This document shows, in pieces, positions 8,109 to 18,438 of a stretch of DNA of 39,363 nt. A program made the position numbers and the translations under genes. The notes under the pieces are model-generated. The model made no database searches. It was not told the DNA's origin and saw nothing but the letters and a program-made list of their open reading frames with translations. Source of the DNA: Metamycoplasma spumans ATCC 19526 (GTDB lineage Bacteria > Bacillota_I > Bacilli_A > Mycoplasmatales > Metamycoplasmataceae); NCBI GenBank assembly GCA_000620005.1, contig JHVF01000008.1, forward strand, positions 1-39,363, read 5' to 3'. How positions within the stretch are numbered: position 1 is the first letter of the stretch; every line of letters starts with the position of its first letter.

Positions 8109-8130
8109 AAGCCCGTTTTGGGCTTTTTAT
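8109..8130 (+). terminator. Terminator of tRNA-Ile copy 2
   Basis: AAGCCC (8109-8114) pairs with GGGCTT (8120-8125) around GTTTT, followed by a T run. Confidence 0.8.
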
Positions 8131-8142
8131 TTAAGGAAATTT

Positions 8143-8580
8143 ATGACTGGAACTGAATTGTGAAATTTGTACTGCGATGAAAATAATATCGAGAAATGAT
8201 CTGATCACTATACTTGAAAATTAAATAAAAAAGATATCAAAAAAATTTTAAATTTTAAATTAAAAGGTAGGGTTAACACTTACGATTTTTTTATCAAAAC
8301 ATATAATCGCATTCCTAAAGCTAATGACCATTTAATATTAAAAGATTTTAAAAATAATCCATATGCGATACTAAAAGTTTCGTGAGTATCAATTACATAT
8401 TTAGAGAATATTCAGTCGGATTTTATTTCGTTAATAAATACAAAAAACGAAGAAACAACCTTTTTTAAAGCATCATTAGAAAGTAAATTAAAAAAACAAA
8501 CGAGAAATGCAGAAGAAAACGATATTGTGATAATATGCGAAGAATTTTTCGTTGTAAAATTAAATGAAAATATAAAATAA
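8143..8580 (+). CDS. ASCH-domain protein
   Basis: This 145-aa gene is easy to miss because five TGA-Trp codons interrupt it. It starts at ATG 8143 after AAGGAA and ends with TAA at 8578-8580. The order of motifs matches the ASCH fold, a PUA-like RNA-binding beta-barrel: ILNFKLKGRVNTYDF, PKANDHLILKDFKNNPYAI (the 'P-x-x-G-D … P' strand), LKVSWVSITYLENI, FFKASLESKL and a final IVIICEEFFVVKL. Members are proposed to bind RNA or nucleotides; some bacterial ones act on modified cytidine. The substrate here is unknown. It lies between tRNA-Ile and rpsO. Confidence 0.7.
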
Positions 8581-8590
8581 ATTTATATGT

Positions 8591-8652
8591 TATAATAAAG
8601 CAGTTATAAAAATTATTTATTCCTTGGTAATAATTAAGATTATTGCTAGGTT
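8591..8652 (+). promoter_or_regulatory. rpsO promoter and structured 5' leader
   Basis: The -10 box TATAAT (8591-8596) overlaps the end of the ASCH gene region. Downstream, CCTTGGTAATAAT (8622-8634) pairs imperfectly with ATTATTGCTAGG (8639-8650) around TAAG, immediately before the ribosome binding site. S15 genes in other bacteria are autoregulated through leader structures. That this hairpin is such a site is inference. Confidence 0.5.
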
Positions 8653-8667
8653 ATGAAAGGAAAACAC

Positions 8668-8934
8668 ATGGTATCAAAAGCTAGAAAAGCTGAATTAGTA
8701 GCTCAATACGGAAGAAATGCAAAAGACACAGGTTATTTACCAGTTCAAATTGCAATCTTAACAGAAGACATTGAAAGTTTAAAAAAACACTTCCAAGTAA
8801 ATAAAAAAGATTTACACTCAATGCGTGGATTTATGGCTAAAGTTAACCACCGTAAAGCTCTACTAAGCCACCTAAAAGATGAAAACTACGATCTATATTT
8901 AGCAACCATTAAAGCTCTAAATATTAGAAAATAG
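8668..8934 (+). CDS. rpsO: 30S ribosomal protein S15
   Basis: S15 binds 16S rRNA helices 20-22 and supports bridge B4. The 88-aa protein reads [20 protein letters not shown], then [15 protein letters not shown] and the conserved [22 protein letters not shown]. An ATG at 8653 is in frame, but its following codons supply the ribosome binding site AAAGGA (8656-8661) for the ATG at 8668. The latter start also matches the family N-terminus and length. Confidence 0.97.
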   Translation: MVSKARKAELVAQYGRNAKDTGYLPVQIAILTEDIESLKKHFQVNKKDLHSMRGFMAKVNHRKALLSHLKDENYDLYLATIKALNIRK

Positions 8935-8937
8935 TTT

Positions 8938-8970
8938 AAAAACAGCACATAATGATGTTTTTATTTTTTT
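8938..8970 (+). terminator. Terminator of rpsO
   Basis: AAAAACA (8938-8944) pairs with TGTTTTT (8956-8962), followed by ATTTTTTT. Confidence 0.65.
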
Positions 8971-9010
8971 CGTGTAAAATTTATTAATTATATTTATATA
9001 AAGGAAAAAA

Positions 9011-10234
9011 ATGAAGGTAGAAAAGAAAAGATTTATATTTGAATTAACTAGTTTCATAATAATATCAATATCATTATTTATTTTGTCAATATATAATGTG
9101 GATAATGGAAGTTGAATATGAAATTCGAATAATTCAATTTGACAAAAAATGATTAATATATTTGTATCATTATCTGGATTTGTTGGCATTTTGGCATTGT
9201 ATTTCTTTGCAAAAAAGAAAAATATAGCATATCTTTATGGAATATTAAATGCTATATTGTACAGTCTTTTTGCTTTTACAAACGGTCTTGTCATTGATGC
9301 TTTATTACAAATAATTTATATATTAATCTTAGTATCTGTTTTGATTAAACAAAAAATAAAGAAAAATGCTCGCATACAATTTTTACGCAGTTCTGCTTAT
9401 TCTACTATAATATTTTTCTTCTATTTTGTTATATTCTGCATAGCATTTTATTTCTTAAATCCATACACAAATGATATATTGGGAAAAATATTAAATATAA
9501 ATTATTTTCCATTTGGATCTAATTTTAAATACAAATTATCTTCATCAATATTGCTATCAATATTTAATGCATTATCAATTGTTGCTCTTACAATGATGTC
9601 GTTAGGCTTTAAAGAAAGCTGATTATTATGAGGTCTTAAAAATATATTATGTTTTATCTTCTTTTCTGGCATCGCATTTTTAAATGTAACTTTAATATTG
9701 ATTAATTTAATCTTTTTATTAATGGGAATATATCTATTTTATCTTGAATCAAAACACAAAACCTTACGTATTGCAATATTGGGCAATGATCAAGATTTAA
9801 AAGCTAATTTAATTAATAAACTAAAACCATACTTGGATAGTAATGAAATTTTTATTGCTAATAAAGAAATTAAATATACTCTTGACGAATATAAAAAATT
9901 ATTAATAGAAGATCTGGATATTATTAAAATGACTAACGAGCATCATAAATCGATAATAATCCATCATTTAATTGATGACATTTATAATATTGATAAAAAG
10001 ATGAAAAATAATTCAGAAAAAAATAAATGAAATTGATTTTACAAAATAAAATATAAATTTATTTTATCAATTCAACCTAAGCTAGATTTAGTTTTCATAT
10101 TAGAAAATGATAAAAATGAAAATCCGAATTCATTTATAAAAAATAAGTATTCAATTAACAGCAAGCATTTTGCTAAAAAATATTTATTTGTATCGAATTT
10201 TAATATTGATGAAGCAATAAATAAAATGAGTTAA
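9011..10234 (+). CDS. PnuC-like nicotinamide riboside transporter with extra cytoplasmic C-terminal domain
   Basis: The 407-aa frame contains six or more TGA-Trp codons. Residues 1-245 form about seven hydrophobic segments. The stretch GFVGILALYFFAKKKNIAYLYG with NAILYSLFAFTNGLVIDALL is typical of PnuC, which imports nicotinamide riboside by facilitated diffusion. Residues about 250-407 are soluble and begin LRIAILGNDQDLKANLINKL. This occupies the place of a Walker A loop (GxxxxGKS/T) but lacks the GK(S/T). Later, PKLDLVFILEND resembles the 'PDL-hydrophobic-FL' strand of nucleoside-kinase folds. In some bacteria PnuC is linked to an NR kinase, so a degenerate kinase-like domain is plausible but unproven. 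It is monocistronic. AAGGAAA precedes the ATG. Confidence 0.7.
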
Positions 10235-10280
10235 TTTGCTTTTTTGACACTAAAAGTATTGATAAATCTAGATAAATCGC

Positions 10281-10308
10281 AACATTCCGAAAAGCAGAAT
10301 GTTTTTAT
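10281..10308 (+). terminator. Terminator of the pnuC-like gene
   Basis: AACATTC (10281-10287) pairs with GAATGTT (10297-10303), followed by TTTTAT. Confidence 0.6.
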
Positions 10309-10434
10309 ATTAAAAAAGATTTAAAAATATAAATAAACATATAAAAACTCAATAAAATACAGTTATTTTTTTGCTTCTTATAAATATTTTGAAATACCTT
10401 TTTAGTTAAAGTATTAAAATTTAAATATAAATTA

Positions 10435-10474
10435 TTTTTTATTTTATTTAAAATAAAAAACTAATAATTAGGAG
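10435..10474 (+). promoter_or_regulatory. AT palindrome and ribosome binding site before lipoprotein gene
   Basis: TTTTTTATTTTA (10435-10446) and TAAAATAAAAAA (10449-10460) form a perfect 12-bp palindrome just upstream of TTAGGAG (10468-10474), the ribosome binding site of the lipoprotein gene. It could be an operator or simply low-complexity sequence. Confidence 0.35.
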
Positions 10475-10478
10475 ACGT

Positions 10479-12422
10479 ATGAAAAAGAGAGTTAAAAACC
10501 TTATTTTAATGATGGCTTTATCACCAGTTGCATTTATGCCTATTTCTTGTTCTGAATTAAATAAAAAAGAGGATATTAATAAACCGGATAAAACTGAAGA
10601 TGTCAAAAAAGAAAATGATAATTCAAACAACACAAATAGTGGTTTAGAAGAAAATGATAAAAAACCCGATTCAGAGCCTAAGGCTGATAAAAATACTGAA
10701 TCTGAATCTAAAACTGAAGATGAAAATAAGCCAAATAGTATCGAATCTGAGCTTAAAAATAATAATGATTTATTAGTTGCTCAAGATAAGTTTAATCAAA
10801 TTAAGAATAGAATGTTATATTTCGAAGAAAAGAAATTAACGATGCCTTACTTTTTCTATTTCCAAAAAGGTAATAATTTTTTAGGCGGTCCAATTGAAGA
10901 AAACCAAGGCACCAAAATAGATGATTTAAATTCTTATATTAATAAATTAGTAACAATTAATAAAGACAATTATAATAGTCAAGATTATATTGAGTTAGTC
11001 AAACTATTTGATGATTTGGATGAAAAAGTTACTAAATATGATGATTCGAATAACAAACCTACTGTTGTTTTTGAATCAATGCCAGACAATCAAAAAATTA
11101 AAGAGGAATTAATTTTAGAATTTGAATCTTTAAGAAATAAAGACTATTTTATTGCTAAGTATGATACGAATAATAACTATATTAGTATTGATAAAATGTA
11201 TCCTATGTATCTAGATTTAATTTCGCATGAGTATTACAAATATCCATTTTTATCAGTTGGTTCAGCAGCAACTACCAATTTTAGAGTAAAAAATGGCAAT
11301 GTGTTTACTTTTTCAGCTTCTTCTAATAAATTAAACTCAGATGCTAAAAAAGCAATGGCAAAATATGTTGATGAAGCAATTAATTTATTAAATGAAAATA
11401 TGTCAGTTTATGAAAAAGTATTTACTTTAACTAGGTATGTAGATGATAATTTAAATTACATGTATCATTCAGAAGGAATAAATGATGCGTATTTAAAACA
11501 TTGAGGTGTATGTAAAGAATATGTTGAACAAGCTGCAATTTTATACTCAATTGCTGGTCTTGAATTTAGAATAATAACAGGTGAGCAACATATTTGATTT
11601 ACATTTAAAAATGAAGCCGGAAAATGATTTATAACAGATCCTACTCATCTAGATCCGGGAGCAGTTGATTTGGATTATCCTGCAGTTTATCAAGGTTCTG
11701 CTAAATTAATTTCAAAATATACCGATATGTTTAAATATCAAAAACACTTAACTTGAGATTCGACTATAAATGGAGTTGATAATGAAAAATTAGATGAAGT
11801 TAATAATAATATTTCTGAAAATGAATCAAAAAATATTTTTAACAATTTTATTGATTCTAAAACTGAATCTGATTATCATTTCTTTAATTCAAAAGTTTAC
11901 TTGGTTAAAAATGGTAATTTAAGTTACTTTGATTCAAAAGAAAATAATAAGAGCTTATCGACTATAAATTCAAATGGCTTTGAAAATAATAATTTATTAA
12001 ACTTGATGATAAGTTATAAAAATCATCTTTATGTAATTAAAAATGATAATAATCAACAAAAGCTATATGATTACAATATTAATGACAATACCTTTACTTT
12101 TGTTTTAGATTTAAATAAAAACATTAACGATTTAGAATACTATTTTGAAAATAATCAACTGAAAGTTAAATCTAATAATGAAATTGTTGCCTCAATAGAG
12201 TTGCCAGCAAATGACAATAAAACTAATTACGAATTATCACTTGAGTTAAAATCATATTTTGTTAAATTTGGATTATTTTATAAATTAGATGATCCTGATT
12301 ATAAATCATTGAAAGAAAAATTGAATAATTTAGAGTCTCAAAGCGATTTAAATCTAGCTGAAAATAAACAAAAAATGGCTGAGATTGCAAACATTATTAA
12401 TAATAAAATACAAAACTCTTAA
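10479..12422 (+). CDS. Lipoprotein with transglutaminase-like domain
   Basis: A 647-aa lipoprotein. The signal peptide (residues 1-23) ends in a lipobox with Cys24 (FMPISC), followed by a charged low-complexity linker (about 26-95). A helical region then leads to a transglutaminase-like (papain-fold) domain at about 300-400. Its triad is visible: Cys345 in WGVCKEYVEQA, His371 in TGEQHIWF and Asp387 in KWFITDPTHLDPG. Such domains act as cysteine proteases or acyl-transferases. The C-terminal 240 residues are Asn-rich with short beta-strand repeats and are not recognised. Several TGA-Trp codons occur, including the residue three before the catalytic Cys. It is monocistronic, anchored at the outer membrane face, and has a strong terminator. 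Confidence 0.8.
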
Positions 12423-12451
12423 TGACATAATTTAAACTCATTATAAAAAAT

Positions 12452-12499
12452 AACCAAACAACAACGATATCAAATTTTACGTTTGTTGTTTGGTTTTTT
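12452..12499 (+). terminator. Terminator of transglutaminase-like lipoprotein gene
   Basis: AACCAAACAACAACG (12452-12466) pairs with CGTTTGTTGTTTGGTT (12480-12495) with one bulge, then a T run. The remaining bases to 12612 hold no recognised feature. Confidence 0.85.
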
Positions 12500-12612
12500 A
12501 ATACATTATTTTTATCGAAATTGCTAAATATATTTTTATCTATTAAAAATCTTCATGCTAATATTTACTATTAAAGATTTAAACAAAATGATTTAAGGTG
12601 TAAGAATATTAA

Positions 12613-14805
12613 TTAATTTGAAGGTTTGAATCCATTAGGGAATAAAGCAGTTGAATAACTATTATCCTCAAAACCATTTTCATATAATTTTATTAAGTTT
12701 TCTCTAAATGAAGCAGTTTGTGCTGGATATAGCTTTTTATTAGTTCCATCGATTAAGTTAAATGCTTTCATTGTTCTATTACCAAATTTATAATCTTTTG
12801 ATAAGAGCAGAGTTGCAAATCTTCCTTCTCTTAAAAGATCATCAATGCTTACGTCTGCACTAACTGAATTATATATGCCAATAATTTGTCCAAACTCATT
12901 ATAAACAACTGAACCCGAAGCGCCATAACTCAATGAAGAAAATCTCATTGTAATGTTAAAGCCATAAAAGTCCATTAGTGGACGACCGAATACATTTGTA
13001 TATAATTGTAAGTCATTTGTTGTAACTCTATTTCATTGTGAATTTGTTGGATAGGCAAAATTAGTAGAATTTTTATCGGTGGCTCTATAATATGAATTTT
13101 CTGTTTCAGATTTACGTTCGGTAGGATTATTCCTTGTTCAAACGGCCAATCCCTTGCCTATTGAAGGATACCCTCCGGTATAAACGTCTTTTGCATTATA
13201 AAGATTTGATTCATTGCCTTGATCATTTATAGCAGTGATGTAATCTGTTGTTTGCATATAACTCAATATACTTTTATCAGTATTTGGTAATATTGAAGCT
13301 TCGTTGTTTCTTTGAATATATTGATCGACTGATTTAATTGCATTTTTAAATCATTCTTTTAATTTTTCATCTTGAATTTCAGCTAAGTTTATGTCAATTT
13401 CAAAAACCCCGAAATCAGTGTATGCTGGTATAAACTCATTATTATTTAAAGCTCTTTTTAGACCTAAATATTCATCATGATCTTCAATATTTTCTTCAGA
13501 CTCTATTTGCCTAATTTTATTTCTAATTTTTTCTTTCATTTGTTCTTGAAATTCTTGTAAATATTGTTTATCAATAAAATCAAAACCGGCGAAAACTATT
13601 TTTGGCGCACTTATACCATTTGTAAATTTAGTTTCAAATGCAGATGAATCTGTATTTGAATAATTTGTAAATTCATTTGCATTTGCATAATAAGTCGTTT
13701 TTAAGTTATTTTGCATTGAATATGGGTATCTATTTTCTTTTTCAGGAAAAGTAGTTTGTGTTTCTCTTGTTTTTCCAAGTGATATACTTTCCACTTTTCA
13801 TCCACGATAATCTTCGTAGTTTAGCAATTTATTTTTTTCTTCTGTCAATGAATTAGAAAATTCTCCCATGACGTGTAAGTTTGTTGCAAAAAATAACTTA
13901 TACTTATTTTCATTGAATCTATGATAATCTAATAACCATGTTGTGCCTTGACTGCTTGATAAAAATGATTTTTTATTGGGATCTTTAGAAATATTAATTC
14001 CAAATTTTACTGCAAAGGTTCTATCATATATTTCTTTATATAAAATATTCTCATCAATTTTCTTAAATTTAGAAGCTCATTCAGGATATGAGTTTTCTGC
14101 TGTTCTATCAACCTTAGGAGGTAAATTTGGTGGAAATATAGGAAAATTTTGCTCATCATCACCAAAGCCAGGAAGCACTGGAGGCTCATCTTTTTGGTTG
14201 GTATTTGACGTATCGGAATTTTGGTTATTTTGATCTGAACCTGGTTTAGGCATTTCTTCTGTTTTTGTATCTTCTTTAGAGGGTTTTACTTGATTTGGTT
14301 TTTCATCGTTTTTTGATGGTTTATCTTGATTTGATTCTGATGATGTTGAAGAATTTGATGAGCCTTGGTCAGAAATAATCGGTTTATTTTCTTCATCGCT
14401 TTTGTCTTCTTTTTCTTTCTTTTTATCCACTAGTGAAAAACTATTTGTTAAATTCTCTTTAAACAAAATTACTTTTCCATCTATATAAATATTCTTTATA
14501 AAATATGTGGCTGGTGAAGATAAATTTGAAATATCAAAAAATGCTTGTATATCGCCATTTCCCATATTTAAGATTTTAGTCGATATAAATTTATTATTTT
14601 CGTTAACTAAATGCATTTCTACTTTTTTATTACTTAAATCAATATTGTTGGCATTTGAAATTTTTATTATCAAATTATTTTGGCTTATTGATATAGATGA
14701 AACTTCTTCAGAAGAAGATTGATTCATCGGAGAGCATGCCATAACAATGCTAGCAATTGAAAATAATGGAGTCAATTTTAGTATATTTAATATTCTTTTT
14801 TTCAT
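12613..14805 (-). CDS. DUF31-family (MIP-like) serine protease lipoprotein
   Basis: A 730-aa lipoprotein (signal 1-23, Cys24 in SIVMAC). An Ig-like module (about 36-125) is followed by a long Ser/Asn/Lys/Pro linker, then a DUF31 trypsin-like domain. DUF31 includes the mycoplasma immunoglobulin protease MIP. The triad is visible: His311 in FFATNLHVMGEF, Asp464 in YTDFGVFEID, and Ser630 in SYGASGSVVYN. Unlike the classical pair, no MIB gene is adjacent, so the substrate is unknown. The Ig-like module resembles those in the divergently transcribed lipoprotein at 15017. A TATAAT sits 6 nt before the ATG with no ribosome binding site, suggesting a leaderless mRNA. Several TGA-Trp codons occur. Confidence 0.85.
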
Positions 14806-14811
14806 ACCCTA

Positions 14812-14817
14812 ATTATA
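14812..14817 (-). promoter_or_regulatory. -10 box of DUF31 lipoprotein 1, leaderless
   Basis: The minus-strand TATAAT leaves only 6 nt before the ATG at 14805. Confidence 0.55.
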
Positions 14818-14982
14818 AATCCAGGTAGCTTAAAAAATTAAAAACAATATTACATTTTTAAGAATTCTATTTAAAGATTAATTGCTGAGAAATTTATTTA
14901 TTTTTTAAATAACTATTTATGAATAAATAGTTTAAATATTTGATATTATTTTCAAACTTCGTAAAATAAAGAAAAAAGCAAT

Positions 14983-15012
14983 TATAATTTTTAACATAAA
15001 CAAAAAAGGAGC
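14983..15012 (+). promoter_or_regulatory. -10 box and ribosome binding site of the 918-aa lipoprotein gene
   Basis: TATAAT (14983-14988) is followed by a short leader with AAAGGAGCG (15006-15014 region) before ATG 15017. The 211-bp gap to the divergent DUF31 gene holds only these two promoters. Confidence 0.6.
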
Positions 15013-15016
15013 GTTT

Positions 15017-17773
15017 ATGAAAAATAATAAGTTATGAAAGAATATTTTATTGGCAATGGGTTCAATGTCAATCGTTCCAATTGCAATAAGCTGTTCATAT
15101 AAAAAACCAGGTACAAATGATTCAACAGATCCTAAACCAATTCAGCCCGACGATAACACAGTAAAACCTAATCCTGATAATTCAAATAACAATAGTAATA
15201 ATGGTAATACTGGTGGCTCATCAGGAAATACAAATAATGGACAAAATGATAAAGATCAAGATCCTAAAGATAAAGAAGATGAAAAACAAGAAGCTGAAAA
15301 AACTGATGATTTTGCAATTCAAAATATTACTTTTGAAAATATTTCAAGCAACTTTGCAACAATGAATATCACTTTCTCAAAAAATGAGTTAGCAAATGAT
15401 GACAATAAAGATTTTGAAATTATTTATACTAATGGTGAAGAAAAATCAATATCAACAAATGAATATGAAGCAAAAAGCAATTCATTTAAAATAAATTTAC
15501 AAAATTTAGAGGCTAATTCTAAAGTTAAAATATCAAAAATATTATTAAACGGAAAAGAATTATCATTAAGTAATTTAACATTAGAATTTCAAACATTGGA
15601 AAAAGAACAGATTGTTCCTAAAATATCAAAAATGGATTATATTTTAGAATATAACGGAACATCTAAAAATATAATATTTAGCTTTAATGTTGAAGATTTT
15701 GAAGTTAAAAAAGGATACAATGCATTTTTAAAAATAAATGATAAACAACAAAATAAAGATATATACGTGTCATTTATCGTTTCTAAAGAATCATCAAGCG
15801 ACTTTAAAAACATTAGAATGGAAGTAGTTGAAGAATTTGAAGACGAAGAAATAGGAACTACTGAAGAAAACTTTGCAGAAGGGCCTTTAGTAAATAAAAT
15901 ATATGAAGTTAAACAAATAATATTGGTAAATCAACAAGATCAAAATGATAGAGTTGAAATTAATGCAAAAGAAAATTCAAATTTTGAATTTGACACAACA
16001 AATAACTCATTAACATATCAAAATTTAACCTTATCAGATGCCGGAAATAATAATTTAAATGTATCGGTTGAGTTTTCAGAAGAAATTGAAAATAAATCTG
16101 TTAAAGCTAACGTTGTTGGCTCAAATGGCTGAAAATCATCTGTAATACTAACCAAGAATAATTCTTTGTGATCTGGTAGTGTTAACAATATAGTTCCAGG
16201 TGCAACATATACAGTATCTTCAATAGTTGTTGATGATAAAATTATTTTTTCATACGAAAATAACAATAATCCAAGTACTGCTATAGAAAGCAATTTAGAT
16301 GATGAAAAAGTTTTAGTAGAAAGCTCTGATATTCAAGATATTGCCAACAAAAATATTAAAAAAATTATTGTTAAATTAAATAATAATGAAAACTCTAAAT
16401 TCTTATTAAATCATCAAAAAGCCACATTAATAATTGAAGATAATAAATCTCAAACTACTGAATTGACTGCCATTGCTTCTAATAAAGATAATTTAACCTA
16501 TGAATTTAATTTCGATGATTATTCAGAAAATAATAATTACACAATTAAAAAACTTTTATTTAATGGATTTTATCTAAATATTGATAAAGAATTTAATACA
16601 AACGTATCAGCTCCTAAAAAACAATTAAATCAAGAACAATTAGATCAATTAGTTGACTCAATTTCTTCAATTACTTTAAATAAAAAATGATGAGCAACTA
16701 AATTTATTGAAAAAATTACTGATTTAAACACTTTATTAAATTTAACTGATTTAGATTTTAAAACATTCAATATTAAAGAATATGACATTGCATTAATTTT
16801 AAATGATAGTTCATGATTTAATATTAATGAATTAAATGGCCAACTTTCATTTAAATTACAATTATCTTCAGGTAATGCAACATCAAAAGTTAAAGATGTA
16901 ACTATAAATAATTTATATTCAAAACAATGAATATCAAATAATTTGAACAATACAAAACTATTTAGCCAATATATCAATATATCTGAAACTGGAAAAACTA
17001 AATCAACTCACGATTTTGATAATACTTATAAAGATGATCAATCAAAATCTAATGCAGGTGATTTAGATAGTTCATTAGGCGGAAAATCTTCATACATTAT
17101 CGAATTATCAGATCCTTCATTAAAAGAATTTATTGACGTTGATGAAAGTTTAATGAATAGTTCAAAATCATCATTTAAAGTATACTTTGTTAAATATGCT
17201 GACGAAGAACATGGTTTTGGAACACCACGTACAACACCGTATGCAATGTTGGGATATATGCAATATAAAATTCTATATTGATTCGACACAAACAATTTCG
17301 AAAACAAATTTAGAAATCAAGTAAGATGATTATGATTGGGCGGATTCAATACTAAAGGAAAAGGTCTATATGATGTATTGAAAAAAGAATTAGATAATCA
17401 ATCTGAAAATATTGATTCATTTAACGATCATTTCGGCTTTAATAAAGAGCTTAAAACCCCTATTGATAATTTAGTTGCCGAATTTAACTCTTTATCAAGT
17501 GACAGACAAAGATGAAATAAATTAGTTGAACTAACAAATATTAATCGTTTAATTTATTCAGTAGTTTTAATTGCTAAAAATTCATATAACCCTGAAATTA
17601 AAAATGATTCATATAATTTCAATATAGAAAGTGTCTCAAAAGTTGTTTTGGGAGATAATCAATTTATTCAATTCAGATTATACATTACACCATCATATCC
17701 ACAAAACTCAGCAAACCAAGATAAAAGCGTTGCAGGCAATAATTTTATTGATTTTAAATTTTTATATAAATAA
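15017..17773 (+). CDS. Large modular lipoprotein, unknown function
   Basis: A 918-aa lipoprotein: signal 1-25 with Cys26 (IAISC), then a Pro/Asn/Gly/Asp-rich linker (about 30-95). At least three beta-rich modules of roughly 90-110 residues follow, each ending in a pattern like '…Y-x-I-x-x-I-x-x-(D/N)-G-(K/F)' (for example KVKISKILLNGKELSL and YTIKKLLFNGFYLNI). These resemble Ig-like/DUF1410-type repeats common in mycoplasma surface proteins. The C-terminal ~350 residues (from about 555) are Trp- and Asn-rich, with a segment around GTPRTTPYAMLGYMQYKILYWF, and I do not recognise them. Codon 7 is TGA-Trp, so the true start is at 15017 and not at a later ATG. It is divergent from DUF31 lipoprotein 1 and has its own terminator. 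Confidence 0.75.
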
Positions 17774-17788
17774 CTAAAATTAATTTTT

Positions 17789-17815
17789 AAGCATAGTCTT
17801 TACTATGCTTTTATT
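17789..17815 (+). terminator. Terminator of the 918-aa lipoprotein gene
   Basis: AAGCATAGT (17789-17797) pairs with ACTATGCTT (17802-17810), followed by TTATTTTTT. Confidence 0.8.
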
Positions 17816-17867
17816 TTTTATTATTTAGATAATCGTGCTATTTTTAGTTCGGTTACTCATTATTTTA

Positions 17868-17873
17868 TATAAT
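17868..17873 (+). promoter_or_regulatory. msrB -10 box, leaderless
   Basis: TATAAT ends 7 nt before ATG 17881, with TTTCGTT between and no ribosome binding site. Confidence 0.55.
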
Positions 17874-17880
17874 TTTCGTT

Positions 17881-18321
17881 ATGGAAAAAAATAATAAATT
17901 AGATCATTTAACAGAATTACAATACAAAGTAACACAAGAGGCTTATACGGAGGAGCCTTTTACAAATGAATATGATAATCACTTTGAAAAAGGGATTTAT
18001 GTTGATATAGTTGACAATAAACCTTTATTTTTATCGACTGATAAATTTAATTCAGGATGTGGTTGACCAGCATTTAGCAAACCTATTGACAATGATTTAT
18101 TAGTTGAATTAGAAGATTTATCTCACAATATGGTTAGAACAGAAGTTAAAAGTTCTAATGCAAACTCTCATTTAGGTCACGTTTTTAATGATGGGCCTAA
18201 AGAACTTGGTGGTTTGAGATACTGCATTAACTCAGCATCATTAAAATTCATCGCTTATGACGATTTAGAAAAAAATGGTTTTGGAGCATATAAAAAATTG
18301 TTAGATAAAGAAAATAAATAA
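17881..18321 (+). CDS. msrB: Peptide-methionine (R)-S-oxide reductase MsrB
   Basis: MsrB reduces R-methionine sulfoxide in proteins. The 146-aa sequence begins with the typical [22 protein letters not shown], then SGCGWPAFSKP (Trp is TGA), [20 protein letters not shown], and the catalytic [15 protein letters not shown] with Cys115. The two CxxC zinc motifs seen in many MsrBs are absent, as in the zinc-free type. Cys60 may be the resolving residue. There is no signal peptide, so it is cytoplasmic. It lies alone among surface-protein genes and may counter oxidative damage from host cells. Confidence 0.95.
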
Positions 18322-18396
18322 GGATCACAAAAGCTTAAATATTTTAATATTGGCTTATCCCTAATTTATTTTTAATAACTTTATACTTTTAAAATT

Positions 18397-18437
18397 AAAA
18401 AATGTGAGCTTAGTATTATACTAATTCACATTTTTTA
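18397..18437. terminator. Bidirectional terminator between msrB and the giant DUF31 gene
   Basis: AAAAAATGTGA (18397-18407) pairs with TCACATTTTTT (18426-18436). Inside it TTAGT (18410-18414) pairs with ACTAA (18420-18424). It serves the convergent genes msrB (+) and the DUF31 gene ending at 18439 (-). Confidence 0.85.
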
Positions 18438-18438
18438 A

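Noticed and set aside
8653-8667. ATG at 8653 as the rpsO start
   Set aside because: The codons after it form the ribosome binding site of the ATG at 8668, which also gives the normal S15 N-terminus.
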